From positions 186,001 to 250,000 of the forward strand of contig NZ_CP059067.1 in the NCBI RefSeq assembly GCF_017795745.1: DNA of 64,000 nt, given 5' to 3'. The DNA comes from Rhizobacter sp. AJA081-3 (GTDB lineage: Bacteria > Pseudomonadota > Gammaproteobacteria > Burkholderiales > Burkholderiaceae_C). Made by a program: the position numbers and the translations under genes. Below the pieces are notes generated by a model. That model ran no database searches. It saw only the letters and a program-made list of their open reading frames with translations, and had not been told where the DNA came from. The number at the start of each line of letters is the position of its first letter. Position 1 is the stretch's first letter. Shown one piece after another: positions 34,900 to 45,960 of the stretch.

Positions 34900-37428
34900 T
34901 CAGCGCTTCAGCGCGCTCGCGAAGGCGCGCTGCACGTCGAGCGCACCGTAGGGTTTGCAGATGCTCGGGTGGCCGCGCAAGGCCGCGGGCAGGTGGTCGG
35001 TCTGGGCGTGGCCGCTGGCCACCACCAACGGGATGCCGAGCTCGGCCAGCCGGTCGGCGACGCTCTCGCTGGTGTGGTCACCCAGGTCGACGTCGATCAT
35101 GGCGATGTCGAAGCGCCGCTCGGCCAGCAGTGCCAGTGCATCGGGCGCGCGGCCCACGCGAATGACGTCGGTGCAGCCCAGCTGCGCCAGCATGGCCTCC
35201 ACCGTCAGGGCGATCACCAGATCGTCTTCGACCAGCAGCACGCTGGCCGGCGCGCCACGGTGCAGCGCTTCCACCGCCAGCAAGCCGGCGCCGTCCACGG
35301 CGGCACCGGCCGCGCGCTCGAAGCCGCGCGGGATCACCAGCCGCGCCTGCAGCCCGCCGGGCAGGTACTGCACCTCGGTACGGCCCTGCAGCTCGTGCGC
35401 GAGCGCTTCGGCGATGACGCGCGAGCCGAAGCCGATGCGCGTGGGTTCGGCGGTGGCCGGGCCGCCGGATTCGCGCCAGTCGATGCACAGTGCGCCATTG
35501 CGGTCGACCTCCCAGTGCACGGCAAGCCGGCCGCTGGCCTGCGACAGCGCGCCGTACTTGCGCGCGTTGGTGGCGAGTTCGTGCACCACCAGCGCCAGCG
35601 ACATGTAGGCGTTCGGCTCCAGCTGGATCGGCGGGCCGGACAGCGCCGACTGGCCCGTGTCGCTGAACGGCCGGATCTCGTCTTCCATCAGGCCCAGCAA
35701 CGGCGCCGGGCCCCAGCGCGTCTGCTCGATCTGCATGTGCGCCCGCGCCATCGCGCCGACGCGGTTCTGCAGCGTGGTGGCCAGTTCCTCGACGCTGTCC
35801 GAGCGTGCCGCACTCTGCTGCACCAGGCCCTTGACCAGCGCGAGGATGTTGCGGATGCGGTGGTTCAGCTCGCGCACCAGCAAAGCCTGCCGCTGGCTGT
35901 CGCGGCGCAGCGTGCGCAGGTCGCGTTGCTCCCGCTGCGCCGCCAGCAATCCCTGCATGCGCACGCGCAACACCTCCGCCAGCTCGACCTGCAATGGCGT
36001 CCAGGGCTCGCCATGCAGCCGCACTGATTCGCGCCAGGCCGCGAAGCTGCCACGCGGCGTCAGGTTGCCGCGTTCGCCGTCCAGCGACTTGTTCGGGTTG
36101 CCGGCCCACACGACATGGCGACGGACTTCGTCGCGGAACAGCAGCAGCCAGTCGCGCGACGGCTGCGACAGCGGCACCGCCACCATGCCCGCCACGCGCG
36201 GTGCCAGCGCAGCCGTGGACGGCCAGCGCTGGGCGAGCGAATCCACCACCACCGCCTCCGGCACGGGCGTGTCGGCCAGCAGTTCGCAAAGCGCCGCGAC
36301 TTTGCGCGGCGGCGGCCCCTCGCCCCAGCGCAGCGTGCGGCCGTCCAGGTGCAGCGCAGCGCCAGTGGCGCGCAGGGTGTGACAGATCGTGGCCAGCACG
36401 GCCTCGCGTTGCGCGGAAGGCGCCTCGTGATCCACCAGCGGCTCGACGCCTGGCTGGCTCAGCAGCAGGGCGTTGATGTCGTGCTGCAGTTCCTCGCTCT
36501 CCAGACGCCCGATGGCCAGCCCGAACAGCCGGCCCAGGGTTTCGGCGATCGCGCGGCAGGCGAGCGCCGGCCGTTTCGGTGCGCCGTGGTGGCAGACGAC
36601 CAGGCCCCAGAGGCGGCCGTTGACGCGCAGCGTGATCGACATCGTTGCCGCGGTGCCCATGTTGCGCAGGTACTGCAGGTGCACTGGCGAGACGCTGCGC
36701 AGGGTGGCCAGCGACAGGTCCAGCGCGGCGGTGTCGTGGCCGAGCACGTCGACGCCATCGTCGGCCACGTCGCAGATGATGCGCGAGGGGCTGCGCAGGT
36801 ACAGCGCGCGCGCCTGGGCCGGGATGTCGCTGGCCGGGTAGCGCAGCCCGAGGTAGGTGGGAAGCCCGGGCGCGACCTGCTCGGCGATCACCGTGCCGCT
36901 GCCGTCGGCGGAGAAGCGGTAGACCATCACCCGGTCGTAGCGCGCCAGCTCGGCGATGCCGCGGGCAGCGGCGGCGGCCAATTCGCCGATCTCGTTGCAG
37001 TGGGCCAGATGCTCCGCGCAGTGGCCCAGGCAGACGATGTCGCGCAGGGTGTCTTCGGCGCTGGCCGGCTCGGCCTCGATCACGAGCAGGCCGCCGCTGT
37101 CGTGGATCGACACATCGACCGGGTCTGCACGCCCGGGCCACGCGACTCCGTACAGGTGCTGTGCGGCGTCGTGGGCGAGCGAGACGCGGGCGTGCGCGGC
37201 GGCGGCGGCCAGGGCCTGGCGCGGCAGGGCCGACTCGGCACCCGCGCCCAGCAGCGACTGCGGCGTGCGGCCGACCCAGGCGGCGGCATTGGCCGAGACG
37301 TGCGCGATGTGGCCGCCAGGATCGACGGCCAGAAGGAAGCCGGCCGCCTGGATGCGGCCGAGCCGGTGGATGGGTTCGGAGGCGCATTCCGCCAGCGCGC
37401 GCTCCAGCGGGGTCGGTTCGCGGCTCAC
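34900..37428 (-). CDS. Bacteriophytochrome HWE histidine kinase with receiver domain
   Basis: 842 residues starting at GTG; AAGGAG lies only three bases upstream. Domains: PAS (about 10-120) with Cys15 before GluProIleHis, the place where biliverdin is attached in bacteriophytochromes; GAF (about 140-310) with PASDIPAQARALYLR and the chromophore His in SPVHLQYLRNMG; PHY (about 330-500, PRGSF loop); an HWE-type kinase with RELNHRIRNI, HELATNARKYGALS and the Trp-Arg-Glu of WRESGG; and a C-terminal receiver (Asp in AMIDVDLGD). It is a red/far-red light sensor; no haem oxygenase or partner regulator is nearby. It lies inverted within the split trp cluster. Confidence 0.9.
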   Translation of the reverse strand: MSREPTPLERALAECASEPIHRLGRIQAAGFLLAVDPGGHIAHVSANAAAWVGRTPQSLLGAGAESALPRQALAAAAAHARVSLAHDAAQHLYGVAWPGRADPVDVSIHDSGGLLVIEAEPASAEDTLRDIVCLGHCAEHLAHCNEIGELAAAAARGIAELARYDRVMVYRFSADGSGTVIAEQVAPGLPTYLGLRYPASDIPAQARALYLRSPSRIICDVADDGVDVLGHDTAALDLSLATLRSVSPVHLQYLRNMGTAATMSITLRVNGRLWGLVVCHHGAPKRPALACRAIAETLGRLFGLAIGRLESEELQHDINALLLSQPGVEPLVDHEAPSAQREAVLATICHTLRATGAALHLDGRTLRWGEGPPPRKVAALCELLADTPVPEAVVVDSLAQRWPSTAALAPRVAGMVAVPLSQPSRDWLLLFRDEVRRHVVWAGNPNKSLDGERGNLTPRGSFAAWRESVRLHGEPWTPLQVELAEVLRVRMQGLLAAQREQRDLRTLRRDSQRQALLVRELNHRIRNILALVKGLVQQSAARSDSVEELATTLQNRVGAMARAHMQIEQTRWGPAPLLGLMEDEIRPFSDTGQSALSGPPIQLEPNAYMSLALVVHELATNARKYGALSQASGRLAVHWEVDRNGALCIDWRESGGPATAEPTRIGFGSRVIAEALAHELQGRTEVQYLPGGLQARLVIPRGFERAAGAAVDGAGLLAVEALHRGAPASVLLVEDDLVIALTVEAMLAQLGCTDVIRVGRAPDALALLAERRFDIAMIDVDLGDHTSESVADRLAELGIPLVVASGHAQTDHLPAALRGHPSICKPYGALDVQRAFASALKR

Positions 37429-37532
37429 ATACTCCTTCGCCAGCGGCAGACTTCTTCTTGGTGCCGGGCACTTTACCCGACGCTCGATACACTGCGTGCC
37501 TTCTTCCAGACTTGTTGATCCGGGGCAAAGCC

Positions 37533-38552
37533 ATGCCGTTCGTCGACCTGCGCAGCGACACCGTGACCCGACCCACCGCCGCGATGCGCGAGGCGATCGC
37601 GCGCGCCGAAGTGGGCGACGACGTGTTCGGCGACGACCCGACGGTCAATGCGCTGCAGCAGCGCATGGCGCAGATGCTCGGCAAGGAGGCGGCGCTGTTC
37701 ATGCCCACCGGCACGCAGAGCAACCTGTGCGCGTTGATGAGCCACTGCCAGCGCGGCGACGAATACATCGTCGGCCAGATGGCCCACACCTACCGTTGGG
37801 AGGCCGGCGGCGGGGCGGTGCTCGGCAGCATCCAGCCGCAGCCGATCGCCCACCAGGCCGACGGCACGCTGGCGCTGGCCGACATCGAGGCCAGCATCAA
37901 GCCCGACGACCCGCACTTCGCGCGCTCGCGCCTGCTGTGCCTCGAGAACACGCTGGGCGGCCGGCTGATGCCGATGGCCTATCTGCAGGATGCGACCGCG
38001 CTGGCCCGGCGGCATGGCCTGGCGACCCACCTCGACGGTGCACGCCTGTTCAACGCCGCGGTCGGGCTGGGAGGCGATCCGCGCGCCAACGCGAGGGCAA
38101 TGGCCGAACTGTTCGACAGCGTCTCGGTGTGCTTCAGCAAAGGGCTCGGTGCGCCGGCCGGCTCGGCCCTGGTCGGCTCCGCTGATCTGATCGCCCGGGC
38201 GAAACGGGTGCGCAAGATGGCCGGCGGCACGATGCGCCAGGCCGGCATCCTGGCAGCGGCGGCGATGCACGCGCTGGACCACCACATCGACCGGCTGGCC
38301 GACGACCACGTGCGTGCGAGGCGCCTGGCCGACGGGCTGCAAGGCCTGCCCGGCGTGAACGTGCAGTCACCGCAGACGAACATGGTGTTCATCGAGCTGC
38401 CGCGCGAGCGCGCCGCGGGCGCGGTGGCGGCGCTGCGCGAGCAGGGCGTGCTGAGCACCGGCCTGTACCAGCTTCGCCTGGTCACCCACCTCGATGTGAA
38501 CGACCAGGACATCGACACCGCCATTGCCGTGCTGCGCCAGGCGCTGCAGTGA
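37533..38552 (+). CDS. ltaE: Low-specificity L-threonine aldolase
   Basis: 339 residues. PLP-dependent fold type I enzyme: LRSDTVTRP at the start, substrate/PLP residues in MPTGTQSN and HLDGARL, and the Schiff-base Lys in [13 protein letters not shown]. Cleaves threonine and allo-threonine to glycine and acetaldehyde. It lies 25 bases before trpD, so trpD-trpC may be read through from its promoter. Confidence 0.93.
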   Translation: MPFVDLRSDTVTRPTAAMREAIARAEVGDDVFGDDPTVNALQQRMAQMLGKEAALFMPTGTQSNLCALMSHCQRGDEYIVGQMAHTYRWEAGGGAVLGSIQPQPIAHQADGTLALADIEASIKPDDPHFARSRLLCLENTLGGRLMPMAYLQDATALARRHGLATHLDGARLFNAAVGLGGDPRANARAMAELFDSVSVCFSKGLGAPAGSALVGSADLIARAKRVRKMAGGTMRQAGILAAAAMHALDHHIDRLADDHVRARRLADGLQGLPGVNVQSPQTNMVFIELPRERAAGAVAALREQGVLSTGLYQLRLVTHLDVNDQDIDTAIAVLRQALQ

Positions 38553-38577
38553 GCCGGCGAATCCCAGGAGCCTGACC

Positions 38578-39612
38578 ATGACCATCACCAACACCGAAGC
38601 CCTGACCCGCACGATCGAGCATCGCGAGATCTTCCACGATGAGATGCTCGCGCTGATGCGCCGCATCATGGGCGGCGAGATGTCGCCGGTGATGATGGCG
38701 GCGCTGCTGATCGGCCTGCGCGTGAAGAAGGAAACCATCGGCGAGATCACCGCCGCCGCGCAGGTGATGCGCGAGTTCTCCACGAAGGTCGAGGTGGCCG
38801 ACCGCAAGCACCTGGTCGACATCGTCGGCACCGGCGGCGATGGCTCGCACACCTTCAACATCTCGACCTGTTCGATGTTCGTCGCCGCGGCCTGCGGCGC
38901 ACGCGTCAGCAAGCACGGCAACCGCAGCGTCTCCAGCAAGTCGGGCAGCGCCGACGTGCTGGAAGCGCTCGGCGTGAGCCTGTCGTTGCCGCCGGCGGCG
39001 ATTTCGCGTTGCATCGCCGACACCGGCATCGGCTTCATGTTCGCGCCCAACCACCACCCGGCGATGAAGAACGTGGCGCCGGTGCGCAAGGAACTCGGCG
39101 TGCGCACCATCTTCAACATCCTGGGGCCGCTGACCAACCCGGCCGATGCCCCGAACATCCTGATGGGCGTGTTCCACCCTGACCTGGTCGGCATCCAGGT
39201 GCGCGCGCTGCAGCGCCTGGGCGCCGAGCATGCGCTGGTGGTCTACGGCCGCGACGGCATGGACGAGGTCTCGCTGGGGGCCGCCACGCTGGTGGGCGAG
39301 TACAAGGACGGCGGCATCCGCGAGTACGAGATCCACCCCGAGGACTTCGGCCTGACGATGGCGAGCAACCGCACGCTGAAGGTCGAGACGCCCGAGCAGA
39401 GCAAGGCCATGCTGCACGCGGTGCTCGACAACGAGCCCGGCCCGGCGCGCGACATCGTGCTGCTCAACGCCGGCGTGGCCCTGTACGCCGCCAACGTCAC
39501 CACGACCATGGCCGACGGCGTGGCGTTGGCGCGCGAGGCGCTGGCTTCGGGCAAGGCGTTGGCCAAGATGCACCAGTTCGTCGGCCGCACGAAGGAGCTG
39601 GCGGCGGCATGA
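38578..39612 (+). CDS. trpD: Anthranilate phosphoribosyltransferase
   Basis: 344 residues with a good CAGGAG ribosome site seven bases before the ATG. PRPP-binding [35 protein letters not shown] and the [19 protein letters not shown] segment are complete. Attaches phosphoribose to anthranilate, the second tryptophan step. Its stop overlaps the trpC start (ATGA). Confidence 0.96.
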   Translation: MTITNTEALTRTIEHREIFHDEMLALMRRIMGGEMSPVMMAALLIGLRVKKETIGEITAAAQVMREFSTKVEVADRKHLVDIVGTGGDGSHTFNISTCSMFVAAACGARVSKHGNRSVSSKSGSADVLEALGVSLSLPPAAISRCIADTGIGFMFAPNHHPAMKNVAPVRKELGVRTIFNILGPLTNPADAPNILMGVFHPDLVGIQVRALQRLGAEHALVVYGRDGMDEVSLGAATLVGEYKDGGIREYEIHPEDFGLTMASNRTLKVETPEQSKAMLHAVLDNEPGPARDIVLLNAGVALYAANVTTTMADGVALAREALASGKALAKMHQFVGRTKELAAA

Positions 39613-40397
39613 GTGACATCCTGAACAAGATCGTTGCGGTCAAGCGGGAGGAGATCGCTGCGGCGCGGCGTCGGCGCGACCTGGCCTCGCTGCGCCGCGA
39701 TGCCGAGTCGCTGGGCGGGCAGCGCGACTTCGCCGGCGTGCTGCGCGCCAAGGTGGTGGCGGGCCGCGCGGCCGTGATCGCCGAGGTCAAGAAGGCCAGC
39801 CCGAGCAAGGGCGTGCTGCGCGAGCACTTCGTGCCGGCGGACATCGCCGCCAGCTACGAACGCGGCGGCGCCGCCTGCCTGAGCGTGCTGACCGACGCGC
39901 AGTTCTTCCAGGGCCACGCCGACTACCTGCAGCAGGCCCGCGCGGCCTGCGGATTGCCGGTGCTGCGCAAGGATTTCATGGTCGACGCTTACCAGGTGTT
40001 CGAGGCGCGCGCGATGGGCGCCGACTGCATCCTGCTGATCGCCGCCTGCCTCGACGACGCGCTGATGGTCGACCTGGAGGCGCAGGCCCTGGCGCTGGGC
40101 ATGGCGGTGCTGGTGGAGGTGCACGATGGCGCCGAGCTCGACCGCGCGCTTCGGCTCAAGACGCCCCTGGTGGGCATCAACAACCGCAACCTGCGCACGT
40201 TCGAGGTCACGCTGGACACCACGCTGGGCCTGCTGCCGGAGGTGCCCAAGGACCGGCTGCTGGTCACCGAGAGCGGCATCCTCGGCCCGGCCGACGTGAA
40301 GCGCATGCGAGACGCGAACGTGCATGCCTTCCTCGTCGGCGAGGCCTTCATGCGTGCCGCCGACCCGGGCGCCGCGCTGGCGAGCCTGTTCGCGTGA
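39609..40397 (+). CDS. trpC: Indole-3-glycerol-phosphate synthase
   Basis: 262 residues, single-function TrpC (no fused TrpF). (beta/alpha)8 barrel with catalytic Lys and Glu in [12 protein letters not shown] and [12 protein letters not shown], and [12 protein letters not shown] and TESGI further on. Starts in the ATGA overlap with trpD and ends in a GTGA overlap with the uracil-DNA glycosylase gene. Confidence 0.96.
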   Translation: MSDILNKIVAVKREEIAAARRRRDLASLRRDAESLGGQRDFAGVLRAKVVAGRAAVIAEVKKASPSKGVLREHFVPADIAASYERGGAACLSVLTDAQFFQGHADYLQQARAACGLPVLRKDFMVDAYQVFEARAMGADCILLIAACLDDALMVDLEAQALALGMAVLVEVHDGAELDRALRLKTPLVGINNRNLRTFEVTLDTTLGLLPEVPKDRLLVTESGILGPADVKRMRDANVHAFLVGEAFMRAADPGAALASLFA

Positions 40398-41059
40398 CCG
40401 CCGACGATCTGGTCGCGGCCTGCGCGAGCCTGCCACCGGCCTGGGCGCAGGTGCTGCCGGGCTGGACGCCGCAACGTTTTGCCGAGGTGATCGACCGGGT
40501 GCGCGCCATCTCCGGTACGAGCGAGATCGCGCCGGTCGACCCGTTCCGCGCCCTGCGCTTCCAGCCCCCCGAGGGCGTCAAGGTGGTGGTGTTCGGCCAG
40601 GACCCTTACCCCAAGCCCGGGCATGCGGACGGCCTGGCCTTCTCGGCCGGTCACGGCAAGCCGGCTTCGCTGCGCCGCGTATTCCAGGTGCTGGCGGAGG
40701 ACCGGGCTGGTTTCAAGCCGCCGCCGGTGTGGAAACTCGATGGCTGGGCACGCCAGGGCGCACTGTTGCTCAATCCCACGCTGACCATCGAGGTGGGCCG
40801 CATCGGTAGCCACATGGGTTGTGGTTGGCAGGCGCTCACATCCGATATTGTCAAGGTTTTGTGCAAGATGCCGCAGCCGCCGGTGTTCATGCTGTGGGGT
40901 GACAAGGCGAGGCAGTTCTTCGTCGAGGCGCAGCCGGTTGGTGCCTCGGTGCGCACCCTGGTGACGCGGCACCCGTCGAACGACTTCCAGCGCCGCTTCA
41001 TGGCCGAGGGCCGGCACTTTCTGGAGACGGCCGCCCTGGTCGACTGGTGGGCCCTGTAG
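40394..41059 (+). CDS. ung: Uracil-DNA glycosylase, divergent family 1
   Basis: 221 residues, GTG start overlapping the trpC stop. It removes uracil from DNA. The water-activating loop GQDPY is at 68-72 with catalytic Asp70, followed by [34 protein letters not shown] and [10 protein letters not shown] follow the family pattern. The DNA-intercalating loop, HPSPLS in most UNGs, reads His193-Pro-Ser-Asn-Asp-Phe here. Family assignment is firm; altered DNA contact is possible. Confidence 0.88.
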   Translation: MTADDLVAACASLPPAWAQVLPGWTPQRFAEVIDRVRAISGTSEIAPVDPFRALRFQPPEGVKVVVFGQDPYPKPGHADGLAFSAGHGKPASLRRVFQVLAEDRAGFKPPPVWKLDGWARQGALLLNPTLTIEVGRIGSHMGCGWQALTSDIVKVLCKMPQPPVFMLWGDKARQFFVEAQPVGASVRTLVTRHPSNDFQRRFMAEGRHFLETAALVDWWAL

Positions 41060-41082
41060 GGCGCCGAAGCCATTCGGGCCTG

Positions 41083-41101
41083 TGCTATCATCGCGGGCTC
41101 T
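41083..41101 (+). promoter_or_regulatory. Promoter of tRNA-Tyr and downstream operon
   Basis: TGC plus TATCAT (41086-41091) is an extended -10 box, followed by the GC-rich discriminator CGCGGGC. Transcription would start near 41098-41100, just before the tRNA. The 16 bases from the -10 on match those before rpsL and rplC at 13 or more positions. Confidence 0.6.
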
Positions 41102-41105
41102 GCGT

Positions 41106-41191
41106 GGAGGGGTGCCCGAGTGGCTAAAGGGGGCAGACTGTAAATCTGTTGGCTTACGCCTACGCTGGTTCGAATCCAGCCTCCTCCACCA
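41106..41191 (+). tRNA. tRNA-Tyr (GTA)
   Basis: 86 bases including encoded CCA. Seven-pair acceptor stem (GGAGGGG with CTCCTCC, one G-U), anticodon GTA flanked by T and A, a long variable arm as in bacterial class II tRNA-Tyr, and a T-arm with TTCGAAT. Confidence 0.96.
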
Positions 41192-41220
41192 AAGATCCAG
41201 TGAATCGTGTTGTCTCCCGA

Positions 41221-41294
41221 GCGGGAGTAGTTCAATGGTAGAACCCCAGCCTTCCAAGCTGATGACGCGGGTTCGATTCCCGTCTCCCGCTCCA
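41221..41294 (+). tRNA. tRNA-Gly (TCC)
   Basis: 74 bases with encoded CCA. Acceptor GCGGGAG pairs with CTCCCGC; anticodon TCC in CTTCCAA; T-loop TTCGATT; discriminator T (U73), as usual for bacterial glycine tRNAs of this type. Confidence 0.96.
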
Positions 41295-41354
41295 TGTCGC
41301 CAGAGGCTTGATGTCCCGACCGGATCCAAGCCTGTGTCGACGGTCAGTTGATCG

Positions 41355-41429
<75 letters not shown>

Positions 41430-41467
41430 AGTCTTGATATTCATTCTCGTTGTCGAGGAGCGATGTG

Positions 41468-42658
<1,191 letters not shown>

Positions 42659-42671
42659 TGTGAACGGCCAC

Positions 42672-42747
42672 AGGGGCATAGCTCAATTGGCAGAGCGCCG
42701 GTCTCCAAAACCGGAGGTTGGGGGTTCGAGACCCTCTGCCCCTGCCA
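42672..42747 (+). tRNA. tRNA-Trp (CCA)
   Basis: 76 bases with encoded CCA. Acceptor AGGGGCA pairs with TGCCCCT; anticodon CCA in TCTCCAAAA; discriminator G; T-loop TTCGAGA. Sits 13 bases after tuf, before secE. Confidence 0.96.
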
Positions 42748-42879
42748 GACGAAGGCCCTGATGGGCCGAGACTGGCTGGTCACAGCAGCCCGCGAGGCGA
42801 CGAAAAGTCCCTGCGGGCTTTGCTGCTGAAAGGCGGCGCTGCTTTTTCTGGGCATGTCTGCCGCGAAGCGAAACGAACA

Positions 42880-43263
42880 ATGGCTACTCCTCAAGTCGAA
42901 ACTGTCTCCACCGGAGCCGACAAGGCCAAGCTGGCCGTGGCCGGCGTGCTGGTCATCAGCGCGGTGGCGGCGTTCTACGCGCTGGGCAAGCAGGACCTGT
43001 GGGTGCGCGTGATCGCCCTGCTGGTGCTGCTGGCGGCGGCCCTCGGCGTGTTCTTCACCGCCGAGGCCGGCAAGCAACTGATCGCCTACGGTCAGGATTC
43101 GGTCAAGGAAGTGCGCAAGGTCGTCTGGCCGACCCGCAAGGAGGCCATCCAGATGACCGGCTACGTCTTCGCCTTCGTGTTCGTGATGGCGCTGTTCCTG
43201 TGGCTGACCGACAAGACGCTCGAATGGGCGCTGTACGACCTGATCCTGGGCTGGAAGCGTTGA
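42880..43263 (+). CDS. secE: Preprotein translocase subunit SecE
   Basis: 127 residues with three membrane segments (about 18-38, 43-63 and 93-115); the conserved cytoplasmic/amphipathic element [14 protein letters not shown] precedes the last. Part of the SecYEG channel. The three-segment form is usual in beta- and gammaproteobacteria. The ribosome site is poor, and the 132-base gap after tRNA-Trp contains a hairpin (42783-42793 with 42823-42835). Confidence 0.95.
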   Translation: MATPQVETVSTGADKAKLAVAGVLVISAVAAFYALGKQDLWVRVIALLVLLAAALGVFFTAEAGKQLIAYGQDSVKEVRKVVWPTRKEAIQMTGYVFAFVFVMALFLWLTDKTLEWALYDLILGWKR

Positions 43264-43273
43264 GGAACGAGCC

Positions 43274-43858
43274 ATGAGCGACCAAGCAACCCCCGTGATC
43301 ACGCCCGAGACCGTGGCGCCGGCGACCAACAAGCGCTGGTACGTGGTGCATGCCTACTCCGGCATGGAGAAGGCCGTGGAGCGCAACTTGCGCGAGCGCA
43401 TCGACCGCGCCGGCATGCAGGAGAAGTTCGGTCGCATCCTGGTGCCGATGGAAGAGGTCGTCGAGCTCAAGAACGGCAAGAAGTCCGTCACCGAGCGGCG
43501 TTTCTTTCCGGGCTACGTGCTGGTCGAGATGGAAATGGCCGACGACACCTGGCACCTGGTCAAGCACACCGGCAAGGTGACCGGCTTCGTCGGCGGCGCG
43601 AAGAACCGCCCCTCGCCGATCTCGGAAGCCGAAGTGCTGAAGATCGTCCACCAGATGCAGGAAGGCGTGGAGAAGCCCCGCCCGAAGGTCGAGTGGTCGG
43701 TCGGCGAACTGGTGCGCGTCAAGGAAGGTCCGTTCACCGACTTCAATGGCGCCATCGAGGACGTCAACTACGACAAGTCCAAGGTGCGCGTGTCGGTCAC
43801 GATCTTCGGCCGCGCCACACCGGTGGAGCTCGACTTCTCGCAGGTCGAAAAGGTTTGA
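43274..43858 (+). CDS. nusG: Transcription termination/antitermination protein NusG
   Basis: 194 residues: NGN domain ([22 protein letters not shown] at the start, GYVLVEMEM) and a C-terminal KOW domain ([27 protein letters not shown], split by its turn). Binds RNA polymerase and links it to Rho or to ribosomal S10. Ten bases after secE, the universal arrangement. Confidence 0.97.
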   Translation: MSDQATPVITPETVAPATNKRWYVVHAYSGMEKAVERNLRERIDRAGMQEKFGRILVPMEEVVELKNGKKSVTERRFFPGYVLVEMEMADDTWHLVKHTGKVTGFVGGAKNRPSPISEAEVLKIVHQMQEGVEKPRPKVEWSVGELVRVKEGPFTDFNGAIEDVNYDKSKVRVSVTIFGRATPVELDFSQVEKV

Positions 43859-43998
43859 TTCGAGCCGGCGCGGACTCTCTTCCGCGCCCGTTGATGCCGG
43901 TGACGAGACACCGGTACGAGGAGCACAGGTAACCAGCCCTGTGCGTTTGAACTCAACAGGATCCGGCCTGGCCGCTGGAACCTGAACTGGAGAGAAAC
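43859..43998 (+). promoter_or_regulatory. Structured leader before rplK
   Basis: The 140-base gap has three successive perfect hairpins: 43867-43874 with 43881-43888 (8 pairs), 43897-43902 with 43909-43914 (6 pairs) and 43923-43929 with 43938-43944 (7 pairs). No T-run follows any of them. In E. coli the L11-L1 mRNA is repressed by L1 binding upstream of rplK; this region is where such a site would be. Confidence 0.45.
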
Positions 43999-44430
43999 AT
44001 GGCCAAGAAAATCGTCGGCTTCATCAAGCTGCAGATTCCGGCGGGCAAAGCGAACCCGTCTCCCCCGATCGGTCCGGCGCTGGGTCAGCGCGGTCTGAAC
44101 ATCATGGAGTTCTGCAAGGCGTTCAACGCCCAGACGCAGAGCATGGAACCCGGCCTCGTGCTGCCGGTGGTGATCACCGCGTTCGCGGACAAGTCGTTCA
44201 CCTTCGTTCTCAAGACCCCCCCGGCGACCGTGCTGATCAAGAAGGCCGCCAAGCTTGACAAGGGATCGCCGCGTCCGCACGTCGACAAGGTCGCCAAGCT
44301 GACGCGCGCCCAGGTCGAGGAAATCGCCAAGACCAAGATGAAGGACCTCACGGCTGCCGACCTGGACGCCGCGGTTCGCACGATTGCCGGATCCGCCCGT
44401 TCGATGGGCGTGACCGTGGAAGGAGTCTGA
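43999..44430 (+). CDS. rplK: 50S ribosomal protein L11
   Basis: 143 residues, full length. [24 protein letters not shown] and the C-terminal rRNA-binding domain are intact. Part of the GTPase-associated centre. GGAGAG ribosome site before the ATG; rplA follows after two bases. Confidence 0.98.
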   Translation: MAKKIVGFIKLQIPAGKANPSPPIGPALGQRGLNIMEFCKAFNAQTQSMEPGLVLPVVITAFADKSFTFVLKTPPATVLIKKAAKLDKGSPRPHVDKVAKLTRAQVEEIAKTKMKDLTAADLDAAVRTIAGSARSMGVTVEGV

Positions 44431-44432
44431 GC

Positions 44433-45143
44433 ATGGCCAAGCTGACCAAACGACAGAAGGCCCTCGCGGGCAAGGTCGACAGCAACAAGCTGTACCCGCT
44501 GGACAACGCGCTGGCGATCGTCAAGGAATGCGCGACTGCCAAGTTCGATGAATCCATCGACGTGGCCGTGCAGCTCGGCATCGACGCCAAGAAGTCCGAC
44601 CAGGTGGTGCGCGGCGCCGTCGTGATGCCCAACGGCACCGGCAAGACCAAGCGCGTCGCCGTGTTCGCCCAGGGCGCCAAGGCCGAGGAAGCCAAGGCCG
44701 CCGGTGCCGACATCGTCGGCATGGACGACCTGGCCGCCGAGATCAAGGCCGGCAAGATGGACTTCGACGTCGTGATCGCTTCGCCGGACACGATGCGCGT
44801 CGTCGGTACGCTGGGCCAGATCCTCGGACCGCGCGGCCTGATGCCGAACCCGAAGGTCGGCACCGTGACGCCGAACGTGGCGCAGGCCGTGCGCGACGCC
44901 AAGGCCGGCCAGGTGCAGTTCCGTGTCGACAAGGCCGGCATCGTGCACGCCACGATCGGCCGCCGCTCGTTCGACGCCGACAAGCTCGGCGGCAACCTGC
45001 GCGCGCTGATCGAGGCGCTGAACAAGGCCAAGCCGCCGTCGAGCAAGGGCATCTACCTGCGCAAGGTGGCGGTGTCCTCGACCATGGGCGTGGGTGCCCG
45101 TGTGGACCTCGCGACGATCAACGCCGCGCCGACCCAGGCCTGA
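44433..45143 (+). CDS. rplA: 50S ribosomal protein L1
   Basis: 236 residues, full length, with the PNPKVGTVT signature. Forms the L1 stalk and in other bacteria represses the rplK-rplA mRNA. The next gene is 242 bases further on, after the L10 leader. Confidence 0.98.
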   Translation: MAKLTKRQKALAGKVDSNKLYPLDNALAIVKECATAKFDESIDVAVQLGIDAKKSDQVVRGAVVMPNGTGKTKRVAVFAQGAKAEEAKAAGADIVGMDDLAAEIKAGKMDFDVVIASPDTMRVVGTLGQILGPRGLMPNPKVGTVTPNVAQAVRDAKAGQVQFRVDKAGIVHATIGRRSFDADKLGGNLRALIEALNKAKPPSSKGIYLRKVAVSSTMGVGARVDLATINAAPTQA

Positions 45144-45385
45144 CGAGAGAAAAAGGGTCGCCGCTGAGTCTGGCGGCGACCCGGTGAATTGGTGGGCCGG
45201 AGGCCGCGCAAGCGGCAGTCGGGTCATCCAAGACCGCTGGTGCGGCTCCTTCGGGGGTCGCTTAATCGCCAGCGCAGATGGCGGTCCCGCCTGGAAATGG
45301 AAGCAGTTCCGGATCTGGCAGGTCGCTGAACGTGGTGTGCGGGGAGGGCGAGAGCCCGAGCCGCACGTGATGTGAGGAGCAGACC
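45144..45385 (+). ncRNA. L10 leader (rplJ-rplL autoregulatory region)
   Basis: 242 non-coding bases directly before rplJ, the place of the L10 leader RNA. A strong stem forms at its start (GGGTCGCCGC at 45155-45164 with GCGGCGACCC at 45174-45183, one end position unpaired), and further paired regions precede rplJ. In E. coli the L10-(L12)4 complex binds such a leader to repress rplJ and rplL translation. Assignment is by position and structure; I could not align it to the Rfam model. Confidence 0.6.
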
Positions 45386-45913
45386 TTGAGTCTCAATCGC
45401 AACGAGAAAGCAGCCGTGGTGACGGATGTGGCGGCCCAGGTGGCCCGCTCGCAGACGCTCGCGCTGGCCGAGTACCGTGGCCTCACCGTGGCTCACCTGG
45501 ACGCACTGCGCAAGCAGGCGCGCGAAAAGGGCGTGTACCTTCATGTACTGAAGAACACCCTGGCTCGTCGCGCCGTTGCCGGTACGCCCTTCGAGGTGGC
45601 CCAGGGTGCCATGGTCGGTCCGCTGATCTACGGTTTTTCCGAAGACGCTGTCGCCGCGGCCAAAGTCATCGCTGACTTTGCCAAGGGCAACGACAAGCTG
45701 ATCGTCAAGGCTGGCGCCTATGCCGGCAAGGCGCTCGACGCCGACGGCGTGAAAGCACTGGCCTCCGTGCCGAGCAAGGAAGTCCTGCTCAGCCAGATCG
45801 CCGGCCTGCTGAAGTCGCCGGTGCAGCGCATGGCCGCCGTGCTGGCCGCGCTGTCCGAAAAGCGTGGTGAAGGTGCTGCAGCGCCGGCGGCGGAAGCCGC
45901 CCCTGCCGCCTGA
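45386..45913 (+). CDS. rplJ: 50S ribosomal protein L10
   Basis: 175 residues, initiating at TTG with GAGGAG six bases upstream; N-terminus Ser-Leu-Asn-Arg-Asn-Glu-Lys matches other betaproteobacterial L10. Anchors L7/L12 dimers on the ribosome. An Ala/Pro-rich tail ends the protein. The weak start codon fits tight translational control through the leader. Confidence 0.97.
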   Translation: MSLNRNEKAAVVTDVAAQVARSQTLALAEYRGLTVAHLDALRKQAREKGVYLHVLKNTLARRAVAGTPFEVAQGAMVGPLIYGFSEDAVAAAKVIADFAKGNDKLIVKAGAYAGKALDADGVKALASVPSKEVLLSQIAGLLKSPVQRMAAVLAALSEKRGEGAAAPAAEAAPAA

Positions 45914-45960
45914 ACGATCCGACCCCAGAACTGAAATCCAACGAAATCTAGGAGCCTCAA

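Noticed and set aside
34885-34904. Terminator between convergent trpG and the bacteriophytochrome gene (GCTGAG with CTCAGC)
   Set aside because: Only six pairs, lies over both stop codons and has no T-run; too weak to call.
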